Source: Eimeria necatrix
Taxonomy: Eukaryota > Apicomplexa > Conoidasida > Eucoccidiorida > Eimeriidae
DNA: 15,000 nucleotides
Reading direction: 5' to 3'
NCBI RefSeq assembly: GCF_000499385.1
Contig: NW_013654342.1
Location: 1-15,000 of the forward strand
A program made the position numbers and the translations under genes. A model generated the notes under the pieces. It was not told where the DNA came from. It ran no database searches and saw only the letters and a list, made by a program, of their open reading frames with translations. Of the stretch, positions 1-8,017 are shown piece by piece. Numbering within the stretch: the stretch's first letter is position 1; each line of letters starts with the position of its first letter.

Positions 1-60
1 GGGGCCCGGGGGCCGGGGCCCCCGGGGGGCCCCCCGGGGGGCCCCCCGAGAGCCCCCAGG
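1..60. repeat. Alternating G/C-run palindromic tract (GGGGGGCCCCCC type)
   Basis: The first 60 bases are almost only G and C, in alternating runs of three to six, and are largely self-complementary. Similar GGGGCCCCC blocks recur at 300-350, 620-660 and 785-800. On the minus strand the tract is read as Gly-Gly-Pro-Pro and Gly-Ala-Pro in the loop after the last visible helix of the 1-1000 protein. It should form strong hairpins or G-quadruplexes, and it is a likely place for sequencing or assembly error. Confidence 0.6.
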
Positions 61-839
61 CGTAGAAAGCCAGCGAAAGGAGCGACAAAATGGAGAAAAC
101 GAAAGCCTGTCCGAAGATCATGGCGAGCCTGTTGGCAGCCTCGGGGTGGGCCTCGAGGAGGCCCCGAAGAGCAGCAGGAAGGGGCCAGAAAGGAGCAGCA
201 AAGAGCAGCGCGAGAGCCACGGGAAGAGTGAAGAAAACGAAGGAAACGTCGAAGACGAGGCGGTGGAGGCGGCCGTAGCGCTCGACGAGGGCCTCCCAGA
301 GGGGGGCCCCCAGGGCCCCCAGGGGGGCCCCCAGCAGGGGGGCCCCCAGCTGCTGCCCCAGGGTCTCCAAACCCCCGCAGTCCGCGTCCACTGCGTTGGC
401 CACTGCCACGTGGGCCCCGTCGAGGAAGGCGAGGGCCCCGGCGAGGGGGAGGAAGAGTGTGGGGTTGTTGAGGTGTACGTACACCGCGAGCCAGGCCGCA
501 GGCACCAACAGACCCCACACCAGACACCGCGCTGCAGTGGTGCTCAGCAGCAAAGTCTTCACGGAGGCCCTTTCTGCTGCTACGGAGGCCACCGGCGACA
601 GCAGCAGCAGCGCGAGGTTGAAGGGGCCCCGCAGGGCCCCCACGCCCAGGGGGGCCCCCGCCAGAGAAGCAGCAAGGACTCCGAAAGAAGACCACCAGAG
701 TGCTGCCTTCGCCACATTCGCCAACTGCCCATAAAGGTACCCCCGCAGCAGACTCTCCGAGGCCCTCAGGGCCTCTTCCTCGGGGGAGGGGCCCCCCGCG
801 AAGACAGCCTGCGTCGCCGGCGACAGAAACGCCAGCGAC

Positions 840-912
<73 letters not shown>

Positions 913-1000
913 CCACCAGCGCCTCCGCAGCGCCCCCGGCGCTCTTCCCCTCCAGCAGCAGCTCCTCGCGCCGCCTCCCCTCACCCCGAGACCCGCTCAT
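1..1000 (-). CDS. Polytopic membrane protein, MFS-transporter-like (N-terminal part, runs off left edge)
   Basis: I chose the ATG at 1000-998; this frame has a stop upstream at 1129-1127 and no earlier ATG. It then stays open to base 1, giving about 333 codons with no need for an intron. Residues 1-30 are charged and Ala-rich, followed by a run of 22 Ser encoded by AGC. From about residue 99 come at least six hydrophobic spans: near 99-121, 126-143, 150-174, 178-200, 250-275 and 300-325. The segment FNLALLLLSPVASVAAERAS followed by VK (about 127-148) resembles the loop between helices 2 and 3 of major facilitator proteins, where an acidic-Arg pair precedes a basic residue. The next helix ends in VYVHLNN, and DGAHVAVANAVDADCG follows at 194-209. 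The rest of the protein, probably the second helix bundle, lies outside the window. It is divergent from the transporter starting at 2254. The substrate is unknown. Another family of multi-spanning protein is possible; membrane nature is much surer than the MFS call. Confidence 0.6.
842..907. repeat. (GCT)22 trinucleotide tract; poly-Ser on the minus strand
   Basis: Twenty-two uninterrupted GCT triplets. In the minus-strand gene this is AGC repeated 22 times, hence poly-Ser just before the first membrane segment. It is the longest pure triplet run I found in the window. The other two minus-strand frames would read poly-Ala or poly-Gln without a stop, so the tract itself does not reveal the frame. 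The frame was fixed from the unique sequence on either side. Confidence 0.9.
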
Positions 1001-1027
1001 CCTCCCGCGCCCTCCTGCTGCTGCTGC

Positions 1028-1063
<36 letters not shown>

Positions 1064-2253
1064 GCTCGCAAACGGCGCACGGACCCCGCACGGGATGAGC
1101 CGCGCCACAGAGCCTCTCCCAAAGCCCTAAGTGCTGCAAAGCAAGGCGGCCCCACCCCCAGGCACAAGACGGAGCATCCTGTTCCGGCTGCCGCTGCTGC
1201 TGCCGCCGCCGCTGCTGCTGCTGCTGCTGCCGCTGCTGCTGCTGCTCGGCGCAGCCCCGTTAAGCTCAAAACTGAACTCCGCAGCGAAGGCGGCGCCCGC
1301 AGGAACTCGAAATGAACTGCGAAGGAAGCGGGAGAGCGCGGGCGGAGCTCTGGGCTGGGGTGTACGGACTGGCGGCGCTGCCGCGGAGTTCTCCCGCCCT
1401 TCTGTGCACCTCTTGGAAGTATTTAATCAATTACAATGAAGAAAAAAGGATAAAAGAACAAAACAGCGCGAAAGACAGACCCTGGTGCTGCCTCCGCCGA
1501 GCCCGGCTGACTGCTGAGCCGCAGCTGCTGCGCTGGGTATGTGTGCCTATGCCCGAAGCAGCTGCAGCAGCAGCAGCAGCAGCAGCAGGAAAGCTTGCCT
1601 CTAAGACTATTTAAGCTAATAATGGCCCATAACAATGGCTTCTGCTTCCCAGGAAAAGAGGAGACACGGCGCCCCTCTCCGTTGACGGGGCTTACAGCTG
1701 CTGCTGGGGCCTCGGGCGTTTACGTGCCTCTGCTTCGTTCTTTATTCTTCTTTTTATTTGCTTTTTTAGCAGCACTTTGCTGCTCGCGAGGTCGTGCTGC
1801 CCCTAAGCCCCGCGCCAGCCAGGCTGCTTAGTCGCCCGCGGTGGCTTGCACGCTGCTGCTGCTGCTGCTGCTGCAGCAGCAGCTGCATCAACTCCTTTTT
1901 TTTCGTGTGTCTGTCTCCTGTTGCTGCAGTCTATTTGCTTCTCTTCTGTGCATTCTTTCGACTGTCTCCGCTGCCCGCTGTCTCCCTGCTGCAGCGGGCG
2001 AGGCCCCCTGGCCTCTCCAGTGTCTCTACCTGGACACTGAGCTTAGCAGCAGCAGCAGCAGCTGCTGCTGCTGCTGCTCTTCCCGAAGCGTGGCTCTGAC
2101 TGCAGCAGCAGCAGCAGCGACAGCTGATGGGGGCCTAGCTGTCTCCTCTGTCGCGCCCAGCCATCCCTTGGGCTCCAAAGGGCGCCGCAGCAGCAGCTGC
2201 AGCAGCAGCCACCGCAGCAGCAGCAGCGGCTGCTGCTGCTGCTGCAGTTGAAA
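1001..2253. promoter_or_regulatory. Divergent intergenic region between the two membrane-protein genes
   Basis: This 1.25 kb lies between the start codons of the minus-strand gene (1000) and the plus-strand gene (2254), so it should carry both promoters and both 5' leaders. It holds CTG/CAG tracts near 1030-1062, 1195-1245, 1559-1588, 1853-1885, 2046-2078 and 2200-2245. A distinctly AT-richer stretch at 1418-1480 is the best candidate for a nucleosome-poor promoter core. No TATA box is assigned, because apicomplexan promoters rarely show one. The open frames across the region are low-complexity shadows on both strands, and I see no convincing gene. A short 5' non-coding exon for either gene cannot be excluded. 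Confidence 0.45.
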
Positions 2254-2514
2254 ATGGGCGTGCCCGGGGAGAGCTCGCCCGCGGCTTCCGCCGCGTCGGC
2301 AGCTCCCACGAGCCCGCGCGCCGCCGCCCCCGCAGCAGCAGCAACAGCAGCAGCAGCAGCTTCTGCTGCTGCTGCTCCCGTGCTGCGGGTAAACCGCTTC
2401 GTGCTGCTGGCGCTGCTGTCCCTCTACTGCTTCCTCTCGGGCCCCGCGTACTTCAACTGGTCCCCCATAGCGGACTCTTTGTATGTGCAGGGGACCTACG
2501 AGTGGCTGTGCAGC

Positions 2515-2564
<50 letters not shown>

Positions 2565-3072
2565 CGCAGCAGCAGCAGCGCGGTACGCCCCCAAGTGCCC
2601 CGCGCAGGAGCTGGCCGTCAGCAAACTCTTCGGGATCGTCTCCTGCTCCCACTTTGTCTTTTCTTTCTTCGGAGGTTTGCTGCTGGACTCTGTGGGGCCG
2701 CGAGCAGCAGCAGCAGCAGGTTTGCTGGCAGCTCTGGGGGGCTGGCTGCTGCTGGCCTTGTCTTCTGCTGCAGCAAATGGCTTTGTTGCTGCTGCAGTGC
2801 TCATAGGGGCAGGGGTGGACAGCGCCTTTTTGCCGTGTCTCTCTGTGGCGCAGCTTTTCCCCAGCAGCAGCAGCAGCACCATTTCTGTCTTGGGCTGCTG
2901 CAGGGCTTTGTCCTTTTTGCTGCCGCTTGCTGTTCGTGCTGCAGTGGTGCAGCAGCAAGTTGCCACCTGCCGCCAGGCGCTGCTGCTCTACGCCTGCTGC
3001 TGCCTCATCTTTTGTCTCCTTGTTGCTGCTCTCTTCTTGCCCCCGAGGCCCTTCACTGGCCCGCAGCAGCAG

Positions 3073-3116
<44 letters not shown>

Positions 3117-3210
3117 CGAGGGCTGGGTGGTGGAGGTGCAGCAGGAGAAACCGTCCCACGGGGACCGCCCCACGCTGAGCGCAGCGGAAACGGGAGAAAG
3201 CTGCGAACTT

Positions 3211-3245
<35 letters not shown>

Positions 3246-3531
3246 AGCAGCAGACTCTCCCCCCTTGCCGCTGCCAGCGCCCTCAGGCGCAGCAGCAGCA
3301 CCCGCAGCAGCAGCAGCAGCAGCACTATCACCAGCACCCGCAGCAACACCAGCACCATCAGCAGAACCCGCAGCAGCAGCAGCAGCAGCAGCAGCGCCAG
3401 CAGCAACAGCCCCGGCGCCCGCAGCAACACCAGCACTATCAGCAGAACCCGCAGCAGCAGCAGCAGCAGCAGCAGCGCCAGCAGCAACAGCCCCGGGGCC
3501 CGCAGCAACACCAGCACCACCAGCAGAACCC

Positions 3532-3564
<33 letters not shown>

Positions 3565-4281
3565 GGAGGGCCTAGCTTCTGGTCGGAGTGCTGCTCGAGT
3601 TTGTACTTGCCGCTGCTGCCTTACTTTTGCTTCACAGTGACGAACGCTGTGGGGTTTGCTGCTGCTGCGCTGCAGCTGCTGCCAGCAGCTTACGAGTTCA
3701 GCCAAGTTGCTATAACTCTGTCTTTTATTCCAAGTCCCCTTTTTGGGGTTTTGGCGGACCTTTGGGGGGTTTTGCCGGTGATGTTTGTGGTTAGCAGCTG
3801 CGGGCTGCTGAGTTACGTTTGCTGCTGCTTCCCGCTGCTGCCTGCTGCAGTGCTGCTGCCTGCTGCAGTGCTGCTGCAGCACGCGGCGCCGCTGCTGTTC
3901 GCGCTGCACTGCTCCTTCTTGATGAGCCAGCTCTATGCTTTTGCTGCAGCAAACTTCTCCCCCCAAAACTCCGGCAAACTTGTGGGGTTTGTGTCTGCTG
4001 CTGCTGGGCTTTTTTCCCTCGTGGGGGCCCCCCTCAGGGCCCTCGCGCTGCAGCACGGCTTCCTGCTGCTCTGCTACGTTGCTGTTGCTTTTGGCCTCGC
4101 CAACTACTTCATGCTGCTGCTGCTGCTGCTCGCTTCCAGGCGCAAGCGCCGCCGAGAGCGGCAGCAAGCCCTGCTGCTGCAGCAGCAGCAGCAGCAGCTG
4201 CTGCTGCTGCAGCAAAGCACGCAGCAGCCCGCTGCCGGCCCGGCCAGCAAGTGCCCACACCCCACGCACCTTGACGTCTAG
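2254..4281 (+). CDS. ApiAT / SLC43-like amino-acid transporter (major facilitator type), 675 aa
   Basis: Likely a plasma-membrane importer of amino acids. The start is the ATG at 2254; the stop is TAG at 4279-4281. An Ala-rich N-tail (1-47) leads to helix 1 (about 49-68), then AYFNWSPIADSLYVQGTYEW, the kind of first loop seen in apicomplexan SLC43 relatives. A 15-Gln run (89-103) sits in that loop. Helices 2-6 follow (about 125-270), including FFGGLLLDSVGPR, a D-x-x-G-x-R loop typical of major facilitators. A long cytoplasmic-type linker (about 271-440) holds poly-Q, poly-A and 27-residue repeats. The second bundle begins near FWSECCSSLYLPLL (442 on). It contains SPLFGVLADLWG and, near 567, NFSPQNSGKLVGFVSAAAGL, resembling the F-x-x-x-x-G-x-L-x-G motif of SLC43/ApiAT proteins. 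A basic RRKRRRER tail and a Q/L-rich end follow. ApiAT proteins in Toxoplasma and Plasmodium carry amino acids such as arginine or tyrosine. The substrate here cannot be read, and the family call rests on remembered motifs. Confidence 0.72.
2518..2562 (+). repeat. (CAG)15 tract coding 15 Gln in the first loop of the transporter
   Basis: Fifteen pure CAG codons interrupt the loop between helices 1 and 2, followed by a short poly-Ala stretch. In a major facilitator fold this loop faces outside the cell. A second tract of 13 CAG (3076-3114) lies at the start of the central linker. Neither breaks a predicted helix, so the expansions look tolerated rather than destructive. Confidence 0.85.
3337..3567 (+). 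repeat. 81-bp tandem repeat, about 2.9 copies, in the transporter linker
   Basis: Copies begin at 3337, 3418 and 3499, spaced exactly 81 bp. Each encodes a 27-residue unit of the form PAATPAxxAEP, a run of Ala, then PAATAPx. Copies differ by a few substitutions (PAPSAEP, PALSAEP, PAPPAEP). The third copy ends in a longer Ala run and Gly-Gly-Pro just before the second helix bundle. The unit is a multiple of three, so changes in copy number keep the frame. Confidence 0.9.
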
Positions 4282-4299
4282 AATGGGGGACAACTCGCT

Positions 4300-4335
<36 letters not shown>

Positions 4336-4873
4336 GGGGCGGCGGCAGGGCGGCGGCGTCAGCAGCAAGAGCTGCAGCAGTGGCCGCAGCAGCGGCAACA
4401 GCAGCGACAGCGGGGGCGCAAAAGCTCGAGGGAAGACACCAGATAGAGCAGCAGCTGGTGCTGCTGCTGCTGCTGCAGCAAGCAACAGCAGCAACAAGCA
4501 GCAGCAGCAGCAGCACGCCCGCAGGGACAGCAGATACAACGCAGTCTTATTTCCTGTGACAATGTGAAAGCACCCGCAGCAGAAAGTGGATATTTTGCCT
4601 GCTGCACCTGCTGCAGCGCAGCAGAAGAGGGTGCAGAGGCTGCTGCTGCAGCGACTGTGCTGCAGCGGCTGCTGCTGCAGCGGCTGCTGCTGCTGCGGTA
4701 TTGTTTTTTAATGTGCACAGCAGTTTATTCCCGTGCAGTTGCATGGGAAGTTAGTCAAAAAGCAAGTGAGCCTCCACACGAGGCCACTGTGCAGCGGCTG
4801 CTGCTGCTGCTGCTGCTGCCGCTGCTGCGGCTGCTTCAGCACCAGCACCAAGCAGCAAACTGTGTTTTATAAG

Positions 4874-4908
4874 ACAAGAGAAATCTCTTGTAGCCCTTTA
4901 GTAAAGGG
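4874..4908 (+). other. Two neighbouring perfect hairpins
   Basis: ACAAGAG (4874-4880) pairs perfectly with CTCTTGT (4885-4891) across a four-base AAAT loop. Two bases further on, CCCTTT (4894-4899) pairs with AAAGGG (4903-4908) across a three-base loop. Neither stem is built from CAG/CTG triplets, unlike most inverted repeats in this window. They lie about 590 bp past the stop codon of the transporter gene, so they could fold in its 3' region or in an antisense transcript. Function unknown. Confidence 0.5.
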
Positions 4909-4939
4909 TGCTTGTTGGCGTCCCTCTTCTGCTGCTGCT

Positions 4940-4975
<36 letters not shown>

Positions 4976-5071
4976 AGAGCACAGGCACTGTTGGGGTCTC
5001 GCTAGCTAGTGCGTAGAGCTGCTGCAGCTGCAGCGAGGGCTGCAGGGCAGTACCTTCGGTCAGCAGGAAGT

Positions 5072-5113
<42 letters not shown>

Positions 5114-5192
5114 CAGGGTGGGAAGTGTGACGCAGTTAGAGCCAATTGTCGTTTTGGTTTGCCTTTTGGCAAAAGAGAAATGCCTCCTTTGA

Positions 5193-5206
5193 GGTGTACG
5201 TACACC
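5193..5206. promoter_or_regulatory. Perfect palindrome GGTGTACGTACACC (intergenic copy)
   Basis: A perfect 14-bp palindrome in the convergent spacer. The same palindrome with the same four upstream bases (TTGA) occurs at 468-485, inside the coding sequence of the left-hand membrane protein. Related, imperfect versions occur at 5675-5688, 10825-10840, 12823-12836 and 14660-14673. It could be a binding site for a dimeric factor or a relic of a dispersed element; the sequence does not decide. Confidence 0.4.
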
Positions 5207-5571
5207 CCAGGAGAAGAAAGCAAAAGAGAAATAGAACAGCAGCAGCAAGACGGAGACATATACTGCGCTCCTACAGCTTCTCCCTCTGGGCCAGTCGGGC
5301 CTTCAGCAGCAGCAGCAGCTGCTGCTGCTGCTCCTGCTGCTGCTGCTGCTGCTGACGCTGCTGCTGCACTGGAACTGGATGCTTCTGTGGCTGCTGCTGC
5401 TGCACTAGAACTGGACGTTTTTGTGGTTGCTGCTGCTCTCCTCACTTCAGTTGCTGCTGCTGCAGCGCCTCTTGGGTGTCTCGAGCGAACGCTGCGACTG
5501 CCGCTGCTGCGGCACGGCAGCTGCTGCCACTGCTGCTGCAGCAGCAGCTGCTGCTGCTGCTGCTGCTGGCT

Positions 5572-5864
5572 TCAGACTTTGGCGCCTGCCATGCGGAAGA
5601 GCTCCTTCGCCTTTTCGTGGCGGTCGAGAAGGCGCATGAAGCGCTGGCGAATGCGGGGGTCCTTGAGTTGTTCAGGTGTCTGTACACCGCGCACGCGCAA
5701 ACCCTAAACCCTAAACCCTAAACCCTAAACCCTAAACCCTAAATTCCACTCGCCGTAGCTGCAGCAACTGCGCAGCAGCAGCTGGCTAAGCTGCAAATCT
5801 GTCTCGCAATTTGGCACTGCCGCGACAAAGGCAGTCTCGGCCAGATGAAGCACCACACGATGAT

Positions 5865-5906
<42 letters not shown>

Positions 5907-7462
5907 CGACTTACTGCCATGAGTTTATTCACGTCGAGACCTTCCCTACGGCCATCGTCTACAAACTCGGCCCACCCAGGACACACTGACAAGTCGCTGC
6001 TGGCTTGCTGCTGCTGCATGAGCTGCTGCTGCTGCTGCGACATGGGTTGCTGCTGCATAGGCAGCTGCTGCTGCGGCTGCATAGGCTGCTGCTGCTGCAT
6101 AAGCTGCTGCTGCTGCGAAGGCATAACCTGCTGCTGCTGCATAGGCAGCTGCTGTGGCATAGGCTGCTGATGGTGCATAGGCTGCTGCTGCATAGGCTGC
6201 TGCTGCTGCATGAGCTGCTGCTGCATAGGCTGCTGTATCGGTGGCTGGTGTTGTTGTATAGGCTGCTGTTGCATAGGCTGCTGTTGCATAGGCTGCTGCT
6301 GCTGCATAAACTGCTGCTGCTGCATAGGCTGCTGCTGCTGCATTGCCTGCTGCTGCTGCATAGGCTGCTGCTGCTGCATAGGCTGTTGCTGCTGCATAGG
6401 CTGCTGCTGCATAGGCTGCTGCTGCTGCATAGGCTGTTGCTGCTGCATAGGCTGTTGCTGCTGCACAGGCTGTTGCTGCATGGGCTGCTGCTGCTGCTGC
6501 TGCATAGGCTGATGCTGCTGCTGCATAGGCTGATGCTGCTGCTGCATGGGCTGCTGCTGCTGCAAGGGCTGCGGCTGCAAGGGCACCATAAGGGTGTGCG
6601 CGGTGTGCTGCTGCATGCGGAGAGCTTGCTGCTGCTGCTGCAGCAAAAAAGGGTGAGCTGGCAGCACAGGCACAGGATGCAGCAGCAGCCCCTGCGGACC
6701 CAAAATGGCCCCAGGCACAGGGACTCTGACGAAGCCGCCTGGGGCCTGGTGCAGCAGCCTGGCAGCTTGCTGCTGCTGCAGCAGCTGCTGCTGCTGCAGG
6801 TGCTGCTGCGAATGAAGCAGCTGCGAGTGCGCCTTCATGTGCTGCTGCGGCTGCTGTGGCTGCGCCGGTTGCTGCGCTGGTTGCTGCTGCTGCTGCTGCT
6901 GCTCGTGGTGCCGCAGAGAAGAAGGAGAATCGTCGTGAGCCTTTGCAGCAGTCTGCTGCTGGGCTGCAGGAGCAGCAGCTGATGCTGCCAGCGTAGCGCC
7001 TTGTCCCTGCTGCTGCTGCTGCACCGGCTGCTGCTGTAGCTGCTGCTGCTGCTGCTGCGGAGGCGGTGGGGGTGGCGGCGGCGGGGCAGGCACAACGGAT
7101 GCTTCCTGCTGCTGCAGAACGCTTGCCACAGTCTGCTGCTGCTGCTGCTGCTGCTGCGCCGGCGGCTGCACTTTCTGCTGCTCTCCCGCTTGCTGCTGCT
7201 GCTGCTGCTGCTGCTGTTGCTGCTGCTCCCTGTTGAGCCGCGTGAGCCCCCCAGGAACTGAGGCCTCGAAGGCATCCACATGCTTGCTGGGGGCCCTGCT
7301 GCTGCCTTTGGCTCTGCTGCGGAAAGGGTCTGCTGCAGCACGGCTGCCCAAAAAACCCCCAGCAGCAAAAGGCAAACGGCCCCCACCCCCGGGGGCCCCA
7401 AAAGAGGGGCCCCCCCTTGCTGCTGGCAGCGGCTCTGTGGGCGGCGGCACCTCCACGGGAGC
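5572..7462 (-). CDS. Gln-rich protein with (P)MQQQ repeats; two 3' exons, possibly the end of the larger gene upstream
   Basis: Two exons: 7462-5915 (516 codons) and 5679-5572 (35 codons plus TGA), joined by a 235-nt intron. The first exon opens after a CTG tract ending in a CGCACAG acceptor. Its frame has no ATG back to an in-frame stop near 7601, so the start must lie in an upstream exon. Order: a Pro/Gly-rich segment (VEVPPPTEP, FGAPGGGGRLPF), SKHVDAFEASVPGGLTRLNR, poly-Q and poly-P runs, GGFVRVPVPGAILGPQGLLL, then about 30 degenerate (P)MQQQ units. It ends with CPGWAEFVDDGRREGLDVNK, then LMA, directly before the donor GTAAGT. The last exon reads TPEQLKDPRIRQRFMRLLDR then HEKAKELFRMAGAKV: charged, helical, free of homopolymer, so probably the conserved core of the C-terminus. 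Q-rich composition is common in transcription and RNA-handling proteins, but no known domain is recognised. The strongest alternative is that these are the final exons of the gene at 8018-15000. Confidence 0.6.
5680..5914 (-). other. Phase-0 intron containing telomere-like repeats
   Basis: The donor is GTAAGT (5914-5909), directly after codon GCA. The acceptor is GGTGTACAG, ending at 5680. Removing these 235 bases joins LDVNKLMA to TPEQLKDPRIRQRFM in frame. Without splicing the frame runs into poly-Ser and stops at 5786. The intron holds a CTG tract next to the donor and six TTTAGGG copies ending 18 bases before the acceptor. Confidence 0.7.
5699..5740. repeat. Interstitial telomere-like repeat, (AAACCCT)6
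   Basis: Six perfect AAACCCT heptamers plus a trailing AAA. This is the plant/coccidian-type telomere unit (TTTAGGG on the minus strand). Coding sequence on both sides shows it is internal, not a chromosome end. Here it sits within an intron of a minus-strand gene. Confidence 0.97.
6004..6562 (-). repeat. Degenerate 12- to 18-bp repeats coding (P)MQQQ units
   Basis: About 30 repeats of a Met (rarely Val or Ile), usually preceded by Pro, followed by two to six Gln. Pro is sometimes replaced by Ala, Phe, Leu, Val or Ser, and His sometimes interrupts the Gln run. On the plus strand this appears as CTGCTGCTG separated by CATAGG or CATGGG. Substitutions keep the amino-acid pattern, and no unit breaks the minus-strand frame, which supports this frame as the coding one. 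Confidence 0.85.
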
Positions 7463-7468
7463 CTGTGC

Positions 7469-7514
<46 letters not shown>

Positions 7515-7969
7515 AGGGGCAAGAGGACGTAGAAACCTTTTAAAAGAAGCAAACCGAAACATGCGAGATGCTCCACGGAGCCAGCAGCAGCAGCAACAGC
7601 AGACCGTCAGGCCACGCAGCAGAAATAGCCGAGGGGCCGAAGAGACAAAAAGAGAGTAAAAAAAGAAAATAGAAGACAGAGATATTTGAAATGAAACAAA
7701 AAAGACAAAAAAGAGACAAAAATAGATTAGAAAGACACAAAAAAGATATTAGAAAGACAAAAAAGAGGCATTATTAAGACACTGGGAGGCCCAAGAGCCG
7801 CCGCAGCAGCCGCAGCAGCAGCCGCAGCAGCAGCCGCAGCAGCAGCGGCGGAAAGGCCGGAGACAACCGAACCACAGCAGCAGCAGAAAAGGACAGAAAC
7901 AACCGAGTTGCAGCAGCAGCAGCAGTAGCAGCAGGAGCAGAGAAGAAATGAGACGGAAGAGAGAGCACC

Positions 7970-8009
<40 letters not shown>

Positions 8010-8017
8010 GCGCTCAC
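7463..8017 (-). other. Spacer or 555-nt phase-0 intron with a polypurine/polypyrimidine tract
   Basis: No convincing coding sequence. The minus strand begins with GTGAGC (8017-8012), directly after a good exon, and ends in GCGCACAG (to 7463), directly before the Gln-rich exon. Both boundaries are phase 0, so the whole stretch could be a single intron. If the flanking genes are separate, it is instead the intergenic region and should hold a promoter, a short first exon and the upstream gene's terminator. Only long CTG arrays and an A/G-rich stretch (7641-7768) stand out. Confidence 0.5.
7641..7768. repeat. Polypurine tract with short imperfect repeats (pyrimidine-rich on the minus strand)
   Basis: This is the most AT-rich stretch of the window and is strongly purine-biased on the plus strand. 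ATTAGAAAGACA occurs at 7726-7737 and 7748-7759 (22-bp spacing), surrounded by variants of GACAAAAAAGA. For minus-strand transcripts it is a long pyrimidine-rich run, as expected inside an intron or upstream of a promoter. Confidence 0.65.

Larger units (their letters stand above)
4282..5571. other. Convergent intergenic region (3' sides of both neighbouring genes)
   Basis: About 1.3 kb between the stop of the plus-strand transporter and the inferred stop of the minus-strand Gln-rich gene, so both 3' untranslated regions should lie here. It contains triplet tracts (for example a clean run of 13 CAG at 5073-5111), two neighbouring hairpins (4874-4908) and a perfect 14-bp palindrome (5193-5206). 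Open frames such as the plus-strand one at 5009-5707 are mostly homopolymer. They also run antisense across the inferred last exon of the minus-strand gene, so I call no gene here. Confidence 0.5.

Noticed and set aside
146..1315. 389-codon plus-strand open frame
   Set aside because: It is antisense to the 1-1000 gene, rich in Gly/Pro/Gln, and contains poly-Ala and poly-Cys with no domain-like segment. The minus strand encodes clear hydrophobic helices over the same bases.
5009..5707. 232-codon plus-strand open frame in the convergent spacer
   Set aside because: It is mostly poly-Ala, poly-Cys and shuffled low-complexity sequence, and it overlaps the last exon and acceptor of the minus-strand gene. 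A short expressed gene is not excluded but is unsupported.
5699..5740. Telomere or chromosome end
   Set aside because: Only six units, with coding sequence on both sides. It is an interstitial repeat, not a terminus.
6004..6562. CRISPR-like regularly spaced repeat
   Set aside because: The spacing is 12 to 18 bp, there are no unique spacers, and the array lies in an open frame coding (P)MQQQ.
7505..7562. Minus-strand ATG frame starting MFRFASFKRFLRPLAP then poly-Leu, resembling a signal peptide
   Set aside because: The poly-Leu is a CTG tract, and the frame continues as arbitrary Ala/Arg-rich sequence rather than the Gln-rich coding frame. No phase-compatible donor joins them.
7770..7800. 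A ten-residue terminal exon CLNNASFLSF for the large gene
   Set aside because: A CCCAG acceptor and a stop exist in phase 0, but a ten-residue tail has no supporting evidence. Joining to the Gln-rich exon also explains the missing start there.
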